In this document: positions 18,894 through 27,185 of the stretch, in pieces
Layout: each line of letters starts with the position of its first letter
How positions within the stretch are numbered: the stretch's first letter is position 1
Assembly: GCF_000225505.1 (NCBI RefSeq)
Contig: NZ_BACI01000097.1
Coordinates: forward strand, 290,432-354,431
Length of the DNA: 64,000 nucleotides
Source: Gordonia alkanivorans NBRC 16433
GTDB lineage: Bacteria; Actinomycetota; Actinomycetes; Mycobacteriales; Mycobacteriaceae
Reading direction: 5' to 3'
Translations under genes and position numbers: made by a program
Notes under the pieces: model-generated
Databases searched by the model: none
Told to the model about the DNA's origin: nothing
What the model saw: the letters and a program-made list of their open reading frames with translations, nothing else

Positions 18894-19556
18894 TCAGTCC
18901 CGCACGGCCATGACGACCAGGCCGGGGCCGACGTGCTCGTCGGCGGGCAGCCGGAGCTCGGCGACGGGGCGCAGACCGGCCTGCTCGATCAATCCGACGT
19001 ACTTCTCCGGCGACCACTGATGGGTCGTCCACTCGACAGGACCGCCGTAGGCCTCGGTGCGTCGCACGTCCTCGTCGCCCGAGTGGGTACCGGTGATGAA
19101 GCAGCCGCCCGGCATCAATGCGCGGGCAAATGAGGCCAGCACCTGCGGGAGAACGTCCCGCGGGAGATTGAACAACGACCACCACCCCAGGACACCACCC
19201 AGCGATGAATCGGCGAGATCCAGCTCGGTCGCCGAGCCGACCTCGAATCGGCAGGACGGGTGCAGGCGACGCGCGTTCTCGATCATGCGCGGCGAGAGGT
19301 CCACGCCGGTCACGTCGAGTCCGCGGTCGGCGAGATAGGCGGTCACGGTCCCGGGTCCGCAGCCGACGTCGAGCACGGGACCGATGCCCGCCACCGAATC
19401 GATGAACGCATCGAGTGCGGCCTTCAGCCACGGACGGCAGCGAGGGTCGCCGATTCCGGTGTCCACCACCAGTCGGACGTAGTCGTCGGCCACACGGTCG
19501 TAGGACTCACGGACAGCGTCGAGGTCGGCCGGTCGATCAACGGGGTCGGCGCGCAT
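18894..19556 (-). CDS. class I SAM-dependent methyltransferase
   Basis: This 220-residue protein has the SAM-binding motif VLDVGCGPGTVTAYL (about residues 61-75), the acidic VTGVDLSPRM and a post-motif MPGGCFITGTHSG. It is close in layout to UbiE/Methyltransf_11 enzymes. The acceptor is unknown. It is upstream of the HExxH gene in one unit. Confidence 0.8.
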   Translation of the reverse strand: MRADPVDRPADLDAVRESYDRVADDYVRLVVDTGIGDPRCRPWLKAALDAFIDSVAGIGPVLDVGCGPGTVTAYLADRGLDVTGVDLSPRMIENARRLHPSCRFEVGSATELDLADSSLGGVLGWWSLFNLPRDVLPQVLASFARALMPGGCFITGTHSGDEDVRRTEAYGGPVEWTTHQWSPEKYVGLIEQAGLRPVAELRLPADEHVGPGLVVMAVRD

Positions 19557-19584
19557 GCGCCCACGATATGACCCGGGTACGACG

Positions 19585-19618
19585 CCGCCCCCTGTCCGGG
19601 GATCCGGGCAGGGGGCGG
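19585..19618 (-). terminator. hairpin terminator after the secreted-protein gene
   Basis: CCGCCCCCTG at 19585-19594 pairs perfectly with CAGGGGGCGG at 19609-19618, and an inner CCGG pair closes a GGAT loop. It lies between the stop of the secreted protein (19638) and the methyltransferase start. There is no strong U-tract. Confidence 0.65.
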
Positions 19619-19637
19619 GTCGTGGAAAGCCGTGCGC

Positions 19638-20243
19638 CTACGGAGTGTTGAACCAGGCGACGACCGACGGCCATGCCTTCGGGTTCGACTCGCCGTACCC
19701 GATGTACGCACCGATGAACGCACCCACGCCGGCACCGATCCAACCGAAGACGATGAACCCGATGAGGCCACCGATCAGCGTGTAGAGGGGCGTGTTCCCC
19801 CGCCAGCCCTTGTTCAGTTCCGCCCACATGATGTCGTAGCGCTGAGCCTTGGTCAGACGCTTCTGCTTGGCTGCGTCGGTGGCTGCCGAGTCGAGCAGCG
19901 CACGGAGGTCCGGGCTGACCGTGGGGGTCAGAGTGACCCGCGACCGGTCCACGCTGACCGCGGCGCGCAGCGGAACGGTGAACCCGTCCATCTGCCCCGA
20001 CAGCGGCATCGACGACACGGTGCGACCGCGGGAATCGAGGATCTGCAGCGCCCCCGCCGGGCTGACCACGACGCTGCCCCCGCGCACGTCGACGATCACG
20101 CTCTTGTGGTCCCCGGCGATCGCCGCGGACGCCGTCGGGAGCGCCACCGTCGCCGGTACCGCATGTGCCGTCGCAACGGGAACGGCGATGAGTACTGCAC
20201 CCATCATGGCCAGCGCCATGATCCCTGCCCTGAGGTGCTTCAT
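19638..20243 (-). CDS. secreted/membrane protein of unknown function
   Basis: This 201-residue protein has a signal peptide (about residues 1-28, ending ATAHAVPA), a Val-rich beta domain, a charged helix (KQKRLTKAQRYDIMWAELNK) and a glycine-rich hydrophobic C-terminal segment (about 155-182) that could insert in the membrane. No family is recognised. It is flanked by its own promoter gap and terminator, so it is probably monocistronic. Confidence 0.7.
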   Translation of the reverse strand: MKHLRAGIMALAMMGAVLIAVPVATAHAVPATVALPTASAAIAGDHKSVIVDVRGGSVVVSPAGALQILDSRGRTVSSMPLSGQMDGFTVPLRAAVSVDRSRVTLTPTVSPDLRALLDSAATDAAKQKRLTKAQRYDIMWAELNKGWRGNTPLYTLIGGLIGFIVFGWIGAGVGAFIGAYIGYGESNPKAWPSVVAWFNTP

Positions 20244-20406
20244 GTGTGGATTCTCTCTCTCACGAGGATCTTTCGGCCCGTGCTCGGGCCGCGATGATCA
20301 TATCGGAGAAGAGACACCTCCCCGCAATCGTCTCAACAGGCCAATCCTGCCCAACGGGTCGACGAATCACATTGCCGCGCAGAAAGATTGAGAATCGTGA
20401 GCGGGA

Positions 20407-21282
20407 TCACTCCGGGGTCTGGGGCAGTTTCACCTTCGCGCCACCGGGTTTCGCCGGATTCGACGGCGGCGGGACCACCGGACCGATGTCGCCGTCGGGC
20501 GCCTCGTCGAGGTCGACGATGACCGGCGCGTGATCACTGGGCTTGCTGCCCTTGCGCGCCTTGCGGTCGATCCAGGCCGCCTCGACCCGGCCGGCGGCCG
20601 ACTCACCCGCCAGGATGAGATCGATCCGCATGCCCAGGTCCTTGTGGAACATTCCGGCACGGTAGTCCCAGTAGCTGAAGACCCGGTCATCCGGCCAGCG
20701 GTCACGGACCACGTCGCGCAGACCCAGCGCCGCGAACTCGGCGAGCGCGGCACGTTCCGGAGGGGTGACGTGCGTGTGCCCGGCGAAGGCGTCGGGATCG
20801 AACAGATCCGCGTCGGCGGGCGCGATGTTCATGTCGCCGCAGAGGAGCGTCGTCGACGGGTCGGCGACCGCCTTCGCGAGAGCGGCGAGCCATTCGAGTT
20901 TGTACGTGTAGTGATCCGAGTCGGGGCTGCGGCCGTTCGGCACGTAAAGGGAGTGGATGCGCAGACCGCCGCACACCGCAGAAATCGCGCGGGCCTCGAG
21001 CGTCTCCGGCGTCGGATAACCCGGCATGCCGGCGAAGCCGACGCGCACGTCCTCGAGCCCGACCCGCGAGAGCAGCGCGACACCGTTCCACTGGCCCTGC
21101 CCCGCGTGCGCGATCTCGTAGCCACGTTCGGCGAGATCGGCGCCGAGGACCTCGTGGAAGGCGTCGTCGGAGAGCTTGGTCTCCTGCAGGCAGACGACGT
21201 CGGGGCGACGTTCGTCGAGCCATGGGAGGAGGCGCGGAATCCGCTGTTTCACCGAGTTCACGTTCCAGGTCGCGACGCGCAT
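20407..21282 (-). CDS. xth: exodeoxyribonuclease III
   Basis: This 291-residue AP endonuclease/3'-exonuclease of the EEP fold repairs abasic sites. It begins MRVATWNVNSVKQR; catalytic elements are CLQETKL, YVPNGR, CGDMNIAP and KPSDHAPV. ATG 21282 is preferred over a seven-residue longer start. A proline-rich tail of about 30 residues follows the catalytic domain. Confidence 0.92.
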   Translation of the reverse strand: MRVATWNVNSVKQRIPRLLPWLDERRPDVVCLQETKLSDDAFHEVLGADLAERGYEIAHAGQGQWNGVALLSRVGLEDVRVGFAGMPGYPTPETLEARAISAVCGGLRIHSLYVPNGRSPDSDHYTYKLEWLAALAKAVADPSTTLLCGDMNIAPADADLFDPDAFAGHTHVTPPERAALAEFAALGLRDVVRDRWPDDRVFSYWDYRAGMFHKDLGMRIDLILAGESAAGRVEAAWIDRKARKGSKPSDHAPVIVDLDEAPDGDIGPVVPPPSNPAKPGGAKVKLPQTPE

Positions 21283-21350
21283 GGGCCCACGGTAGTACGA
21301 CACACCGACGCCGATCCGAGGCGGCGTCCGGGCTTTCCTTCGTCGGTGAT

Positions 21351-23021
21351 GTGTGTCACGTTGGTCTCATCGACACTCTCCCTTCCCGTCCCGATCGAAC
21401 GCCGCAGCGCCCCGTCATCGAGCACTCGTGGCGTCGGTCGGCGATGTCGGGAGTGCGGCCGGAGGACAACACTCCCGCACGTACGCACGACATCGGTTCC
21501 GCCGACCCCCTGCTCGACGCAGCGCGCCCCGTCCTCGACGACGCGGCGGCTCGTCTCGCCGACACCGACGTGTCCCTGCTGCTCGTCGATCACGAGTGCC
21601 GCATGGTGACGCGGGTGGCGTTCGGAACGACCGTCGAACGTCGGCTCGACGCGATCGGCGCGGCGCCCGGCGTCCCGTTCGGGGAGGACATGGTCGGGAC
21701 CACCGCGCTCGGCACACCCGCGGAGACGCGCGGCGGGGTGATCGTGAACAGCACCGAGCACTACCTCGAACAGTTCCGGACGATCAGCTGCTTCGGGCAG
21801 CCGATCATCCATCCCGCGACGCGGCGCCTGGCCGGGATCATCTGCATGTCCGAGATCGCCGATCGCATCAACCCGCTCGCGGTCCCGGTCGTCAACGGCA
21901 TCGTGGCCGACATCGCCGACCGGTTGCTCGACCGGTCCCGTGCGCACCAGCGCCGCGTGCTCGACGCCTTCCAGCGCGCCGCCCCGCGCCGGGACGTCGC
22001 GGTGGCCGCGATCGGCGACGACCTGCAGCTCACCAATGCCCTGGCCGCCGAACTGCTCTCCCCCACCGACATCGGCGCGCTGCGGGCGATCGCCACCGAC
22101 CCGGCGCTGCGTTCGACGACGCTGCCGTTGACACTCGTCTCGGGCGCCGAGGTCGAGATCGCCGTCGAACCGGTGGCCGGTACCCGCGGAGCCGCGCTGT
22201 TCCGCTTCCGCCCCTTCCTCACGCCGACACCGACCCGCTCGACCCCGGTCCGGCCGTCGTCGACGACCGTCGCCGTATCCGGTGAGCCGGGCACCGGGCG
22301 CACGACGCTGGCCCTCGAACTGGCCGCCGAAGCGCTGGGGACCGACGCGCTCGACACCGAGGCCGCGGCCGTGGTCGTCGACGTCGCGGACGCGCTGATC
22401 AACGGCCGGCGGGTGGACGTCGCCGCCGACCTCACCCGAGCTCGATCGTCCGGCGTCCCGCTCGTGATCGACGGCGTGGATCTGCTCGACGACCGGTCGA
22501 TCGCGCTGCTCACGCACGCCACGGCGTCGACGCCGGCGGCCTCTCCGTTGCTCCTCGTCAGCGGTCCTCGTGCGCAGGCGTCTCCCGCGGTCGCCGCCCT
22601 GCTCGGGCGGTGTGCGCGGCGCGTCGATCCCGCGCCTCTACGTCACCGCAGCTCCGAGCTGGCGGCCATCGCGAGCGGCGTCCTCGGTCAGATCGATCCG
22701 GAACTCACTCTCTCCGGCCCGGCGACCGATGCCCTGCTCAGCCAGGACTGGCCGGGCAACTTCGCCGAGCTGATCGCGGTCCTGCGGGAGGCCGCGGCAG
22801 CGTGCCGGGATCGGATGGCACGCGTGATCGAGGCGACCGACCTGCCGTCTGGCTATCGGACGACGAGCCGGGCGGCCCATCTCTCCGGACGGGAGCAGGC
22901 CGAGCGCGCGGCGATCGTCGACGCACTCGACCGTGCCGGCGGCAACAAGGTCCACGCCGCGCGGGACCTCGGGATCAGCCGCACCACGCTGTACGCGCGG
23001 ATGCGAGCCCTCGGGATCTAG
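21351..23021 (+). CDS. AcoR/MimR-like GAF-AAA-Fis regulator with degenerate AAA domain
   Basis: This regulator of about 556 residues resembles NtrC-type activators of alcohol or alkane oxidation genes in actinobacteria. An N-terminal RPVIEHSWRRSAMSGV motif, typical of AcoR proteins, means the start must lie before the ATG at 21444; GTG 21351 is a candidate. A GAF domain follows (about residues 50-190), then a Walker A-like SGEPGTGRTTLA and a weak Walker B (PLVIDGVDLL). No GAFTGA loop, the sigma-54 contact, is visible. The C-terminal Fis helix-turn-helix is clear (GNKVHAARDLGISRTTLYARM). It probably controls the aldehyde and alcohol dehydrogenase genes at 24461-27126. Confidence 0.78.
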   Translation: MCHVGLIDTLPSRPDRTPQRPVIEHSWRRSAMSGVRPEDNTPARTHDIGSADPLLDAARPVLDDAAARLADTDVSLLLVDHECRMVTRVAFGTTVERRLDAIGAAPGVPFGEDMVGTTALGTPAETRGGVIVNSTEHYLEQFRTISCFGQPIIHPATRRLAGIICMSEIADRINPLAVPVVNGIVADIADRLLDRSRAHQRRVLDAFQRAAPRRDVAVAAIGDDLQLTNALAAELLSPTDIGALRAIATDPALRSTTLPLTLVSGAEVEIAVEPVAGTRGAALFRFRPFLTPTPTRSTPVRPSSTTVAVSGEPGTGRTTLALELAAEALGTDALDTEAAAVVVDVADALINGRRVDVAADLTRARSSGVPLVIDGVDLLDDRSIALLTHATASTPAASPLLLVSGPRAQASPAVAALLGRCARRVDPAPLRHRSSELAAIASGVLGQIDPELTLSGPATDALLSQDWPGNFAELIAVLREAAAACRDRMARVIEATDLPSGYRTTSRAAHLSGREQAERAAIVDALDRAGGNKVHAARDLGISRTTLYARMRALGI

Positions 23022-23050
23022 GAGACACCGCGATGTTGCCGCGCCGGACG

Positions 23051-24202
23051 TCAGTCGACGAGCGGATCGGCCAGCGTGTGCCGCGCGAGGGCGGCGATGA
23101 GATCCGTTTGCGTGATGATGCCGACCAGAAGATCCCCGTCGAGCACGGGCACGGCGCCACAGCCACTGCCGGCGAGCATCGGGAGCACCGCGGTCACCGG
23201 AGCGTCGGGGGACGCGATCGGCAAGGTCGTGTCCATCACGTCGGCAGCGGTAAGCACGCTGCCGTCGCGGCGCAGCAGTCGGCCGAACATGCGGTCCGAC
23301 CCACGTCGTGTCGCACCTCCGCGTAGCCGGGAGACGAGATGGATCTGGAAGACGACACCCAGGAACCGGCCTCCGCGCGTCACCACGGGCAGCGAGGTGA
23401 ACCGGTGGGTGTCGAACATCTGCGCCAGTTCGGTGAGGGTCGAGTCCGGTCCCACCGTCACGAGGTCCCGGGACATGACGTCACCGGTGACGAGAGGGTC
23501 GGCGCGATGGCCGGCGACCTGGAGTTCGGCGGCCCCGATGAGTCGCGCGAGGTCGGCGACCCCGAGGTTGAGGGACTGGCTGTAGCGGTTGAGGATGTCG
23601 GTCAACTCGTCCTCGTCCAGCCCGATCCGTGCGGTGGCCGACGACTCGTCGTCGAACCGGCGGTACGGATACCGGCGTCCGGTCAGGCGTGCGTACACCG
23701 CCGCGAGCGCGACCAGCGCGATCGTCCCGACCGCGACGGGAGCCAGGGCGAACCGGAATCCGAGAGCGTGGACCAGGTCCGGACTGAGCCCGGCGGTCAT
23801 CGCGACCGCACCACCCGGCGGATGCACCGCCCGGCAGATCACCATGGCCACGACCGCCGCACCGACCGCGAGCGGGACGCGCAGCTGACTCGGCGAGACC
23901 AGCAGTGTCACCGCCACGGCGGCGAACGCCGACACGGTGTTGCCGACGACCGCCGACCACGGCTGGGCGAGCGGACTGTTGGGTGCGGCAAACAGCAGGA
24001 CCGCCGACGCCCCGAACGGCGCGATCAGGAACAGGCCCGCGTTCAGGTCGACGCCGGACGTGGCGAGGACGAGTCCGACGAGCCCGAGACCCAGGGCCGA
24101 GCCGACCCCGGCACGCACCGACTCGCGCGTCGGCACGGACGCCCCCGACGGCCCCCACGACTGCAGCGCACCGCTGAAACGATCGGCCATGCGCGCTGCC
24201 AT
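23051..24202 (-). CDS. HPP-family membrane protein with CBS pair
   Basis: This 383-residue protein has an N-terminal HPP domain of four to five membrane helices with the hallmark CRAVHPPGGAVAM (about residues 124-136). A C-terminal tandem CBS module follows (about 245-380) with DVMSRDLVTVGPDSTL and VMDTTLPIASPDAPV. HPP proteins have been linked to nitrite transport in plastids; the CBS pair usually senses adenylates. It stands opposite to and between the activator gene and the dehydrogenases, so it may be under the same control. Confidence 0.82.
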   Translation of the reverse strand: MAARMADRFSGALQSWGPSGASVPTRESVRAGVGSALGLGLVGLVLATSGVDLNAGLFLIAPFGASAVLLFAAPNSPLAQPWSAVVGNTVSAFAAVAVTLLVSPSQLRVPLAVGAAVVAMVICRAVHPPGGAVAMTAGLSPDLVHALGFRFALAPVAVGTIALVALAAVYARLTGRRYPYRRFDDESSATARIGLDEDELTDILNRYSQSLNLGVADLARLIGAAELQVAGHRADPLVTGDVMSRDLVTVGPDSTLTELAQMFDTHRFTSLPVVTRGGRFLGVVFQIHLVSRLRGGATRRGSDRMFGRLLRRDGSVLTAADVMDTTLPIASPDAPVTAVLPMLAGSGCGAVPVLDGDLLVGIITQTDLIAALARHTLADPLVD

Positions 24203-24216
24203 CGGTTCCCTCTCTG

Positions 24217-24386
24217 CGTGAACAGGCAGCGATCGCTGCCCCCGGACACGCTAGCGACGCCGCGCAACTCGCCTTTCGCGACCTCCTGTTCACGTCATTC
24301 GTTCACGACAAAGCGGACTGTTCAGTTTCTGGACACGGCGACCACCCCGATAGGTGGCAGAAATGAGTCAGGTCACAGCTATGACC
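24217..24386. promoter_or_regulatory. palindrome-rich control region between HPP-CBS and ALDH
   Basis: The 258-base divergent gap holds several elements. GGCAGCGATCGCTGCC at 24225-24240 is a perfect 16-bp palindrome. CGTGAACAGG at 24217-24226 and CCTGTTCACG at 24285-24294 are perfect 10-bp inverted arms. TGTTCA-N5-TGGACA lies at 24319-24335, and GGTCA-N6-TGACC at 24371-24386. The outer repeats fit upstream sites for the Fis-type activator; the assignment to a protein is inference. Confidence 0.55.
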
Positions 24387-24460
24387 CAGATCACCCCTGA
24401 CCGTCTCATCTCTGCCCGCTCGCCTCTCCCCCGCGTCGAGCGCTTCACCAGGAGGTACCC

Positions 24461-25957
24461 ATGACCGCAGTCGCCACCGAGCTGCTCCCGAAGGTCCGTG
24501 ATTTCATCGGCTCCGACCGCCCGATGCTGATCGGCGGTGACTGGGTGTGGTCGGCGTCGGGCCGCACCTTCGAGACCATCGACCCCGCCACCGCCCGTCC
24601 GCTCACCTCGGTCGCCCACGGCGACGCCACCGACATCGACCGCGCGGTCCGCGCCGCCCGCGAGGCCTTCGACTCCGGCCCGTGGACGCGGATGAAGCCG
24701 AACGAACGCGAACGGCTGCTGTGGCGCGTCGGCGATCTCCTCACCGAACGGGCGGCCGAGTTCGGTCAGCTCGAAGCACTCGACAACGGCAAGGCCGCGA
24801 CCATCGCCGCCGCCGTCGACACCGCCTGGGCCGCCGACATCTTCCGCTACAACGCGGGCCTGGCCACCAAGATCACCGGTTCGACGGTCGACGTGTCGAT
24901 GCCGTTCGTGCCGGGAGGCGAGTTCCACGCCTACACGCTCCGCGAGCCGGTCGGGGTGTGCGGACTGATCGTCCCGTGGAACTTCCCGTTGCTGATGGCC
25001 GCCTTCAAGCTGGCACCGGCGCTGGCCGCGGGCAACACCGTCATCCTCAAGCCCGCCGAGCAGACACCGCTCACCGCGCTCCTGCTCGGCGAGATCTTCG
25101 ACGAGGCCGGGTTCCCGCCGGGTGTGGTCAACATCGTCACCGGATTCGGCGAGGCGGGTGCCGCGCTCGCAGCGCACGACGACGTCGACAAGATCGCCTT
25201 CACCGGTTCCACCGAGGTCGGCAAGAAGATCGTCGAGGCGGCCAAGGGCAACCTCAAGAAGGTCTCGCTCGAATTGGGCGGCAAGAGCCCCAACATCGTC
25301 TTCGCCGATGCCGATTTCGAGAAGGCGGTCGCCGGTTCGGTGGCCGCATGGATGTTCAATCACGGCCAGTGCTGCGTCGCCGGCACCCGGCTCTTCGTCG
25401 AGCGGCCGATCTTCGACGACTTCACCGCGGCGGTCGCCGAGGCGGCGTCCCAGGCGAAGATCGGCCCGGGTCTCGATCCCGCCACCGAACTCGGTCCGCT
25501 GGTGAGTCAGGAACAGTTCGACCGCGTGTCCGGTTATCTCGCGGCCGGTATCGCGGACGGAGCTCGTGCGCTGACCGGCGGAAAGCGTTGGGGCGACGAG
25601 GGATTCTTCATCGAGCCGACGGTGTTCGTCGACGTCGAACCGGACTTCTCCATCGTGCGGGAGGAGATCTTCGGGCCGGTGGTCGCCGCGCTGCCGTTCG
25701 ACGCCGACACCGGGGTCGCGGCCGCCGCGAACGACTCCATCTACGGTCTCGCCGCCGGGATCTGGACCACCGACCTGTCGAAGGCCCATCGGACGGCCCG
25801 TCAGATCAAGGCCGGTTCGGTCTGGGTCAACCAGTACAACGGCTTCGACACCGCGATGCCTTTCGGCGGCTACAAGCAGTCGGGCTGGGGCCGCGAACTC
25901 GGGTCCTCGGCCATCGACCTCTACACCCAGACGAAGGCCGTGAACATCGCGCTGTGA
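24461..25957 (+). CDS. aldehyde dehydrogenase
   Basis: This 498-residue NAD(P)-dependent aldehyde dehydrogenase oxidises aldehydes to acids. Active-site elements are Asn174 in PWNFP, Glu271 in SLELGGKSP and catalytic Cys305 in HGQCCVAGTR. It lies 50 bases before the NDMA-dependent alcohol dehydrogenase, which would supply its aldehyde. GGAGG occurs just before the ATG. The pair plus the AcoR-like regulator suggests induced use of short-chain alcohols. Confidence 0.92.
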   Translation: MTAVATELLPKVRDFIGSDRPMLIGGDWVWSASGRTFETIDPATARPLTSVAHGDATDIDRAVRAAREAFDSGPWTRMKPNERERLLWRVGDLLTERAAEFGQLEALDNGKAATIAAAVDTAWAADIFRYNAGLATKITGSTVDVSMPFVPGGEFHAYTLREPVGVCGLIVPWNFPLLMAAFKLAPALAAGNTVILKPAEQTPLTALLLGEIFDEAGFPPGVVNIVTGFGEAGAALAAHDDVDKIAFTGSTEVGKKIVEAAKGNLKKVSLELGGKSPNIVFADADFEKAVAGSVAAWMFNHGQCCVAGTRLFVERPIFDDFTAAVAEAASQAKIGPGLDPATELGPLVSQEQFDRVSGYLAAGIADGARALTGGKRWGDEGFFIEPTVFVDVEPDFSIVREEIFGPVVAALPFDADTGVAAAANDSIYGLAAGIWTTDLSKAHRTARQIKAGSVWVNQYNGFDTAMPFGGYKQSGWGRELGSSAIDLYTQTKAVNIAL

Positions 25958-26007
25958 CCGGCGTCCCGCTTTCCTTCAGAGTTTCCCCAAGTGCAAAGGA
26001 GCACGTC

Positions 26008-27126
26008 ATGACACTCACCACCAAGGCCGCCGTTCTCACCGCCCCCGGAAAGCCTTTCGAGATCGTGGAACTCGATCTCGACGAGCCCCGCGAGGGTGAG
26101 GTCCTGATCAAGTACACCGCCGCCGGACTGTGTCATTCCGACCTCCACCTCACCGACGGCGATCTGCCGCCCCGCTACCCGATCGTGGGTGGTCACGAGG
26201 GTTCCGGGATCATCGAGGCCGTCGGCCCCGGCGTGACCAAGGTGAAGCCGGGCGACCACGTCGTGTGCAGCTTCATCCCCAACTGCGGCACCTGTCGTTA
26301 CTGCTCGACGGGACGACAGAACCTGTGCGACATGGGCGCGACCATCCTCGAGGGCTCGATGCCCGACGGCACTTTCCGATTCCATTCGGGCAAGGACGAT
26401 TTCGGTGCGATGTGCATGCTGGGCACCTTCTCCGAACGGGCCACCATCTCCCAGCACTCGGTGGTGAAGGTCGACGACTGGCTGCCGTTGGACAAGGCTG
26501 TGCTCGTCGGCTGCGGTGTGCCGTCCGGTTGGGGCACGTCGGTGTACGCCGGTGGTGTGCGGGCCGGTGACACCGTGGTGATCTACGGCATCGGCGGTCT
26601 CGGCATCAACGCCGTCCAGGGCGCGGTGTCGGCCGGCGCCAAGTTCATCGTCGTCGTCGACCCGGTCGACATGAAGCGTGACGCCGCACTGAAATTCGGT
26701 GCGACGCATGCCTACTCCGATCCGCAGGAGGCCGCTGCCAAGGTCAACGAGCTGACGTGGGGGCAGGGGGCCGATCAGGCCCTCATCCTGGTGGGCACGG
26801 TCGACGAGGAGGTCGTGTCCAACGCGACGGCCGTCGTCGGCAAGGGCGGCACCGTGGTCATCACCGGGCTGGCCGATCCGGCCAAGCTCACCGTGCACGT
26901 GTCGGGCACCGACCTGACGCTGAACCAGAAGACGATCAAGGGCAGCCTGTTCGGCTCGGCCAACCCGCAGTACGACATCGTCAAACTGTTGCGTCTCTAC
27001 GATCAGGGTCAGCTCAAGCTCGACGAGCTGGTCACCACGACCTACACCCTCGACCAGGTCAACGAGGGTTACCAGGACCTCCGTGACGGAAAGAACCTGC
27101 GCGGGGTCATCATCCACGGCGAATGA
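26008..27126 (+). CDS. NDMA-dependent (mycofactocin-type) alcohol dehydrogenase
   Basis: This 372-residue zinc alcohol dehydrogenase belongs to the NDMA-dependent group, whose bound nicotinamide does not exchange and needs an external acceptor; mycofactocin serves this role in related bacteria. The catalytic zinc site is AGLCHSDLH, the structural zinc site is CGTCRYCSTGRQNLC and the NAD motif is YGIGGLGINAVQ. AAAGGAG precedes the ATG by six bases. The presence of mft genes about 25 kb away fits the cofactor requirement. M. tuberculosis AdhD is a likely relative. Confidence 0.88.
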   Translation: MTLTTKAAVLTAPGKPFEIVELDLDEPREGEVLIKYTAAGLCHSDLHLTDGDLPPRYPIVGGHEGSGIIEAVGPGVTKVKPGDHVVCSFIPNCGTCRYCSTGRQNLCDMGATILEGSMPDGTFRFHSGKDDFGAMCMLGTFSERATISQHSVVKVDDWLPLDKAVLVGCGVPSGWGTSVYAGGVRAGDTVVIYGIGGLGINAVQGAVSAGAKFIVVVDPVDMKRDAALKFGATHAYSDPQEAAAKVNELTWGQGADQALILVGTVDEEVVSNATAVVGKGGTVVITGLADPAKLTVHVSGTDLTLNQKTIKGSLFGSANPQYDIVKLLRLYDQGQLKLDELVTTTYTLDQVNEGYQDLRDGKNLRGVIIHGE

Positions 27127-27144
27127 GCCGACAACCGGAACACT

Positions 27145-27185
27145 CGAACAGCTCGCCGGCAGGTCATTCGCCGGCGAGCTGTTCG
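27145..27185. terminator. bidirectional terminator between ADH and FUSC genes
   Basis: A perfect 16-base stem (27145-27160 with 27170-27185) with a 9-base loop sits between the convergent stops. It reaches into the last codons of the FUSC gene. Its strength and position suit termination of both units. Confidence 0.8.

Noticed and set aside
21444..23021. ATG 21444 as the start of the AcoR-like regulator
   Set aside because: The conserved SWRRS element lies upstream in frame, so this start would cut the protein.
24231..24238. GATCGCTG/GCGATCGC core resembling the cyanobacterial HIP1 octamer
   Set aside because: It is a single occurrence inside a longer palindrome, and all other content is actinobacterial.
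24547..27126. 859-codon frame spanning the aldehyde and alcohol dehydrogenases
   Set aside because: The first half is an Arg-rich out-of-frame translation of the aldehyde dehydrogenase; only the last 372 codons are the real ADH.
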